Below, piece after piece: positions 60,301 through 64,000 of a stretch of DNA of 64,000 nucleotides. This DNA comes from Streptomyces profundus (GTDB lineage Bacteria > Actinomycetota > Actinomycetes > Streptomycetales > Streptomycetaceae), in contig NZ_CP082362.1 of assembly GCF_020740535.1 (NCBI RefSeq), forward strand, positions 3,904,501 to 3,968,500, in the 5' to 3' direction. Within the stretch, counting starts at the first letter, position 1; every line of letters starts with the position of its first letter. The notes under the pieces are model-generated. The model saw only the letters and a program-made list of their open reading frames with translations. It had not been told where the DNA came from and searched no databases. The translations under genes and the position numbers were made by a program.

Positions 60301-60861
60301 ATGAGACTCTTCGCCGCCGTGGTGCCGCCGCCCGAGGTGATGGACGAACTGGCCCTGACCGCCGTCCCGTTGCGTGCCCTCGACGAGGCGGATCGGCTGC
60401 GGTGGACGGATCGGGCCGGTTGGCACATCACCCTCGCCTTCTACGGCGAGGTGGACGGGCACCAGCTGCCCGCGCTCTTCGACGGGCTCGCCGACGCGGC
60501 CAGGGCCGGCGGCCCGTTGACGCTGCGGCTCGCCGGCAGCGGCGACTTCGCCGGCCGGCACCTCTGGGCCGGGGTCGAGGGGGACACGGCCGAACTCGCC
60601 GAACTGGCCGCCGGCAGCGTGACGGCCGGCCGCGCCGCCGGCGCCCCCGGCGGCGACGCCTACGACGCGTACCGCCCGCACCTCACCCTGGCCCGAGCCC
60701 GCCCCGGGGCGCCCCTGGACCGCTGGCGGACCGCGTTGGCCGGCTTCCGGGGCGGGACCTGGACGGCGGACCGGCTGACCCTGATGCGCAGCGAGACCCT
60801 CCCCGAGGGCGCCCGCTACACCACGGTGGGGGAGTGGCCCCTGGGTGGGGTGCTGGAGTAG
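60301..60861 (+). CDS. thpR: RNA 2',3'-cyclic phosphodiesterase
   Basis: A 186-residue 2H-phosphoesterase with both HxTx motifs: WHITLAFYGEV near 40 and PHLTLARARPG near 127. Known: ThpR/LigT-type proteins open 2',3'-cyclic phosphates on RNA ends to 2'-phosphates. Divergent from the GNAT gene with a 35-base gap, and followed 27 bases later by the short peptide gene. Confidence 0.93.
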   Translation: MRLFAAVVPPPEVMDELALTAVPLRALDEADRLRWTDRAGWHITLAFYGEVDGHQLPALFDGLADAARAGGPLTLRLAGSGDFAGRHLWAGVEGDTAELAELAAGSVTAGRAAGAPGGDAYDAYRPHLTLARARPGAPLDRWRTALAGFRGGTWTADRLTLMRSETLPEGARYTTVGEWPLGGVLE

Positions 60862-60888
60862 CGAACGCGCCCGCGTACCGTGGAGGGC

Positions 60889-60975
60889 GTGGATGCCAAG
60901 ACTCGTGTGCGTATCGTCAGTGCCGGCCTCGTTCTGATCTTCGCCGTGGTGGCGATCGCCGCCGCCTTCGGCTGA
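60889..60975 (+). CDS. 28-residue single-helix membrane peptide
   Basis: GTG 60889 to TGA 60973-60975 with GGAGG 4 bases upstream. Sequence begins MDAKTRVRI, a basic cytoplasmic start, and continues into one hydrophobic helix (VSAGLVLIFAVVAIAAAFG). Strong SD, good codon use and correct positive-inside charge support translation. The last codons and stop form the left arm of a terminator stem. No family known to me. Confidence 0.6.
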   Translation: MDAKTRVRIVSAGLVLIFAVVAIAAAFG

Positions 60976-60992
60976 GCTGAGCCGAAGGCGGC
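60961..60992. terminator. Bidirectional terminator overlapping the peptide's stop
   Basis: GCCGCCTTCGGCT (60961-60973) and AGCCGAAGGCGGC (60980-60992) form a perfect 13-bp stem with a 6-base loop. It serves the peptide/thpR transcript and, on the other strand, the aldo/keto reductase whose stop is at 61014. Confidence 0.92.
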
Positions 60993-61013
60993 GGCGGTCG
61001 CGCTACCGCTGTC

Positions 61014-62012
61014 TCACCAGGCGAAGGACTCGGGGGAGGGGCCGGGGCCCGGGAAGATCTTGTCCAGTTCGGTCAGGATCTCCTCGCTCAGCTCCAACTC
61101 CACCGCGCGCAGCGCCGAGTCCAGCTGCTCGCGGACGCGCGGGCCGACGATGGGCCCCGTCACGCCCGGCCGGGTGAGCAGCCAGGCCAGCGCCGCGTCG
61201 CCCGGCTCGATGCCGTGCTTCTCCAACAGGTCCTCGTACGCCTGCACCTTGGCGCGCAGCGCCGGGTCCGCCAGCGCCTCGGCCGACCGGCCGCCCGTGC
61301 TCCGGGAGCCGTTGCCGTCCCGCTCCTTGCGGATCGCGCCGCCGAGCAGGCCGCCCTGGAGCGGCGACCACGGGATCACGCCCAGGCCATAGCCCTCGGC
61401 CGCCGGGATGACCTCCATTTCCGCGCTGCGCTCGGCCAGGTTGTAGAGGCACTGCTCGCTCACCAGGCCCAGCGAACTGCGCCTGGCCGCCGCCTCGTTG
61501 GCGCGCGCGATATGCCAGCCGGCGAAGTTGGACGAGCCGGCGTACAGGATCTTGCCCTGCTGCACCAGCACGTCGATCGCCTGCCAGATCTCGTCCCAGG
61601 GGGTGTTCCTGTCCACATGGTGGAACTGGTAGAGATCGATGTGGTCCGTCTGGAGCCGCTTGAGGCTGGCGTCGACGGACCGGCGGATGTTGACCGCCGA
61701 CAGCTTGTCGTGGTTGGGCCACGGCTCCTGGCCCTCGCCGGCCATGTTGGCGTACACCTTGGTGGCCAGCACCACCTTGTCGCGGCGGTCGCCGCCCTTC
61801 GCGAACCAGGTGCCGAGGATCTCCTCGGTACGGCCCTTGTTGTCGCCCCAGCCGTAGACGTTCGCGGTGTCGAAGAAGTTCACTCCCGCGTCCAGCGCGG
61901 CATCCATGATCGAATGGCTGTCCGCCTCGTCGGTGAGCGGACCGAAGTTCATCGTTCCCAGCACCAACCGGCTGACCTTGAGTCCCGTGCGTCCCAGCTG
62001 TGTGTACTTCAT
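61014..62012 (-). CDS. Aldo/keto reductase
   Basis: A 332-residue TIM-barrel oxidoreductase from ATG 62012 (MKYTQLGRTGLKVSRLVLGTMNFG). The catalytic tetrad is visible: Asp and Tyr in NFFDTANVYGWG, Lys in LATKVYANM, His in QFHHVDRN. Ending with the NADPH-binding VTGPIVGPRVREQLDSAL. Known: NADPH-dependent aldehyde/ketone reduction, YajO/Gcy1-type general stress enzyme; substrate unknown. Confidence 0.93.
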   Translation of the reverse strand: MKYTQLGRTGLKVSRLVLGTMNFGPLTDEADSHSIMDAALDAGVNFFDTANVYGWGDNKGRTEEILGTWFAKGGDRRDKVVLATKVYANMAGEGQEPWPNHDKLSAVNIRRSVDASLKRLQTDHIDLYQFHHVDRNTPWDEIWQAIDVLVQQGKILYAGSSNFAGWHIARANEAAARRSSLGLVSEQCLYNLAERSAEMEVIPAAEGYGLGVIPWSPLQGGLLGGAIRKERDGNGSRSTGGRSAEALADPALRAKVQAYEDLLEKHGIEPGDAALAWLLTRPGVTGPIVGPRVREQLDSALRAVELELSEEILTELDKIFPGPGPSPESFAW

Positions 62013-62196
62013 ATTCGCCAAGACAACGCCCTGGAGTGCGCTCGAAGCAAGGGGCCCCGCCGCCGGCCCCGACGCCGGGGACGGAAAGCGAAAGTCGGCC
62101 ACCACGGAGTGATGACCGACCCACGGACGCCGAGCGGGAAGCGAGTCCCTGGTGACTTCCGGTTGTTACTTGTATTGCTGGGGCAAACCAGCTGAC

Positions 62197-62763
62197 TTAC
62201 TTCTTCAACTTGGTGGCCGCGAACCCACCGGCACCGATGGCGACCAGGGCGCCGACCAGCACCAGGTAGAGGCCGACACCAGTGGAGAGATCGACCATCG
62301 ACAGGAGCTCGTCGATCTGCGCGCTCGTGGCACCCTCGCTCTCGCCCTCCGCGCGCACCACCCGCTCCGCATCGAGCAGGTTCAGCACGCTGAAGACCAG
62401 CACGATCAGCGCGGGCGCAGCTGCGGCAGCGGTGAGCACCAGCTTCTTGGTGGCCAGACCGGCCGCGAAGAGGCCGATGACGGCGATGCCCAGGAGCAGG
62501 GTCCAGAGGCCGTCGCCCTCCAAACCCTTGGTGCCCAGAGACTCGCCCATGACATCGGCCGTGGCCCAGTCGAGCAACGAGCCAATGGCGGCGAGCACGC
62601 CGCCCGCGATGCCCGCGAAGTGGAGCTGCTGCGGCAGGGCTGACGGCGCGGGGCCGGCGGGCTGGCCGTAGGGGGCCGGCTGACCGTAAGGGGCCGGCTG
62701 CTGGGGCTGGCCGTAGGGCTGGCCGCCCGGAGGAGGCGTCTGAGGTTGTCCGTATCCGCTCAT
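62197..62763 (-). CDS. Membrane protein with Gln/Pro-rich N-terminus (paralogue 1)
   Basis: A 188-residue protein. The first ~45 residues are QPYGQP-type low-complexity repeats; four membrane helices follow (about 47-68, 83-103, 106-128, 158-182), with a soluble acidic loop (GESEGATSAQIDELLSMVDL). Same architecture and related sequence as the gene at 63017. No function known. Confidence 0.8.
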   Translation of the reverse strand: MSGYGQPQTPPPGGQPYGQPQQPAPYGQPAPYGQPAGPAPSALPQQLHFAGIAGGVLAAIGSLLDWATADVMGESLGTKGLEGDGLWTLLLGIAVIGLFAAGLATKKLVLTAAAAAPALIVLVFSVLNLLDAERVVRAEGESEGATSAQIDELLSMVDLSTGVGLYLVLVGALVAIGAGGFAATKLKK

Positions 62764-63016
62764 AACGAGAGACCGTAGGAAGGCGTGATCAACCCACGCA
62801 AGTTACTTGACTGATAAGACGCTTATGCGCCTTTTATCTTTGCGCACTTGTGTCCCAAGCACCTCAGCCGTCCTCATCCGGAACGAACTTTCCGCTTGGT
62901 CCGGATTTCCGCGACGCCTCGCGAACAACCCCATCATGCCCAGACCGACTCCCCGGTATCCCTTTCCCGACAACGGAGTTGGGGTCGCTTCAGTTCCTCC
63001 GCACCGCCCCCACCGG

Positions 63017-63535
63017 CTACTTCTTCAGGTTGGTCGCGGCGAGGATGCCGGCGACGACGCTGGCCAGGGCGCCGGCGGTCACTCCGTAGATGCCCAGGTG
63101 GCTGGTGAAGTCGAAGTTCCCCATGACCACCTCCCACTGGGCGTCCGTGATCGACATCTCGCTTTCGAGGTCGGTGCGGGCCAGCCGCTCGGGGCTCGCC
63201 AGGTTGACGAAGGCGATGAACGCGGCGATCAGTCCCGGGACGCCGGCGATCGCGTTGAGCAGCGGCTTCTTGGCGACCTTGGCGCCGATGCAGAGGCCGA
63301 CGACGACCAGGCCCAGGATCAGGGTCCAGACGCCGTCGCCCGAGGTGCCCCTGATGCCGTCGGGCATGCCCTCGCGGATGCTGTCGCCCTCCACCCTGGT
63401 CCAGGCGAGGAGCGAGCAGACGGTGGCGAGGGCGCCGCCGGCTATGCCGATGATGTGTATTTGCTGAGGGAAAGCCGCCTGCGGCGGCTGCGGCACGGGG
63501 TAGGGCTGAGGGTTGGGGTATCCGTATCCGGTCAT
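63017..63535 (-). CDS. Membrane protein with Pro/Tyr-rich N-terminus (paralogue 2)
   Basis: A 172-residue protein whose IAGGALATVCSLLAW, DGVWTLILGLVVVGL, and C-terminal LASVVAGILAATNLKK match IAGGVLAAIGSLLDW, DGLWTLLLGIAVIGL and ..GGFAATKLKK of the gene at 62197. N-terminal Pro/Tyr-rich tail is shorter. The two genes are 253 bases apart on one strand, a tandem duplication. Confidence 0.8.
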   Translation of the reverse strand: MTGYGYPNPQPYPVPQPPQAAFPQQIHIIGIAGGALATVCSLLAWTRVEGDSIREGMPDGIRGTSGDGVWTLILGLVVVGLCIGAKVAKKPLLNAIAGVPGLIAAFIAFVNLASPERLARTDLESEMSITDAQWEVVMGNFDFTSHLGIYGVTAGALASVVAGILAATNLKK

Positions 63536-63635
63536 GGCGTGACCGTAGAGACCGTGATTAACCTGTGCAACTTCGGTGCCCGATAGGCGGTTTATGCGGC
63601 GCGTACCGGCTTGCCGGGGATGGCAGGCTTAGGGC

Positions 63636-64000
63636 ATGGCCTCTTGGATCACCCGTCGTCTCGTCCTCCCGTGCCTGGTGGCGGCGGGTCTGGGCGCCGC
63701 CGCGAGCGTGCCGGCGGTGGCCGACGACGGTGCGCCGGCCGTTTTCACCATCGAGGACCCGCGCATCACCGAGTCCAGCGGCCTGGCGGCGAGTTCGCTC
63801 CACCCCGGGGTCTACTGGACGCACAACGACAGCGACGACGCGGCCCGGATCTACGCCGTCGACGGGACGACGGGGGAGACCAGGGCCACGATCGACCTGG
63901 ACGGGGTGACGGCCAGGGACGTCGAGGCGATCTCGCTGGGCCCCGAAGGGGACCTCTACATCGCCGATATCGGCGACAACTTCGGCGGCGAGTGGCCCGA
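63636..64000 (+). CDS. Secreted beta-propeller-like protein, N-terminal fragment
   Basis: An open frame from ATG 63636 running off the window (121 codons). Sec signal (ITRRLVLPCLVAAGLGAAASVPAVADD), then FTIEDPRITESSGLAASSLHPGVYWTHNDSDDAARIYAVDGTTGETRATI and DVEAISLGPEGDLYIADIGDN, the repeated-blade look of a secreted esterase/phytase-like propeller. The rest is missing, so the family is provisional. Confidence 0.8.
   Translation, partial: MASWITRRLVLPCLVAAGLGAAASVPAVADDGAPAVFTIEDPRITESSGLAASSLHPGVYWTHNDSDDAARIYAVDGTTGETRATIDLDGVTARDVEAISLGPEGDLYIADIGDNFGGEWP

Overview
The window is very GC-rich, with tightly packed genes, many GTG/TTG starts, DUF397 + DUF5753-type XRE pairs, a futalosine-pathway menaquinone pair (mqnD/mqnB), a HelD-like helicase and an actinobacterial XPB helicase. 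Together these point to a streptomycete chromosome, probably the conserved core rather than a mobile island. I see no tRNA, rRNA, integrase, IS transposase or CRISPR array.

Layout. 0-5 kb: GroEL C-terminus with terminator, a lipoprotein class A beta-lactamase, a degenerate M23-like secreted protein, a minus-strand cluster of small proteins with Nudix-related genes, and an XRE regulator followed by a tandemly duplicated DUF397 gene. 5-9 kb: methyltransferase; MurR-like regulator, murQ and a phosphotransferase gene broken by a short palindromic repeat. 9-16.7 kb: DUF4031, drug-efflux MFS, HD protein, HelD/HelR-like helicase, ECF sigma factor with membrane partner. 16.7-26 kb: XPB helicase, M23 peptidase, a 300-bp direct repeat, a second XRE regulator, an XPB-N-terminal-domain protein, M55 aminopeptidase, SDR/LysR divergent pair. 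26-27.5 kb: repeat-rich non-coding DNA. 27.5-33 kb: pstSCAB phosphate uptake with an upstream OmpR-type regulator that lacks the usual receiver aspartate. 34-38.6 kb: siderophore-iron ABC operon under a clear iron box, plus a small lectin-like protein. 38.6-47 kb: HAD hydrolase, cold-shock protein, WYL regulator/epoxide hydrolase divergent pair, mqnD-mqnB, DUF2771, MFS, DUF3027. 47-48.6 kb: an array of degenerate repeats with a recurring hairpin. 48.6-64 kb: TauE/SafE, a sacsin-like ATPase coupled to a GH114 lipoprotein, RDD and DASS membrane proteins, a third XRE/DUF397 pair, MarR-MFS pair, GNAT, 2',3'-cyclic phosphodiesterase, a 28-residue membrane peptide, aldo/keto reductase, two paralogous membrane proteins and a truncated secreted beta-propeller-like gene.

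Functionally the window mixes nutrient acquisition (phosphate by Pst, ferric siderophore by the Fec-type system, cell-wall sugar recycling by MurQ), envelope enzymes (two M23-type proteins, M55 peptidase, beta-lactamase), RNA polymerase/DNA maintenance (HelR-like, XPB, ECF sigma) and many one-component regulators with palindromes beside them. The most unusual items are the pseudo-receiver regulator next to pst with a PHO-box-like site upstream of it, the hairpin-bearing repeat array at 47-48.6 kb, the palindrome-interrupted phosphotransferase, the overlapping sacsin-ATPase/GH114 pair, and a 28-residue membrane peptide whose last codons and stop lie in a terminator stem.
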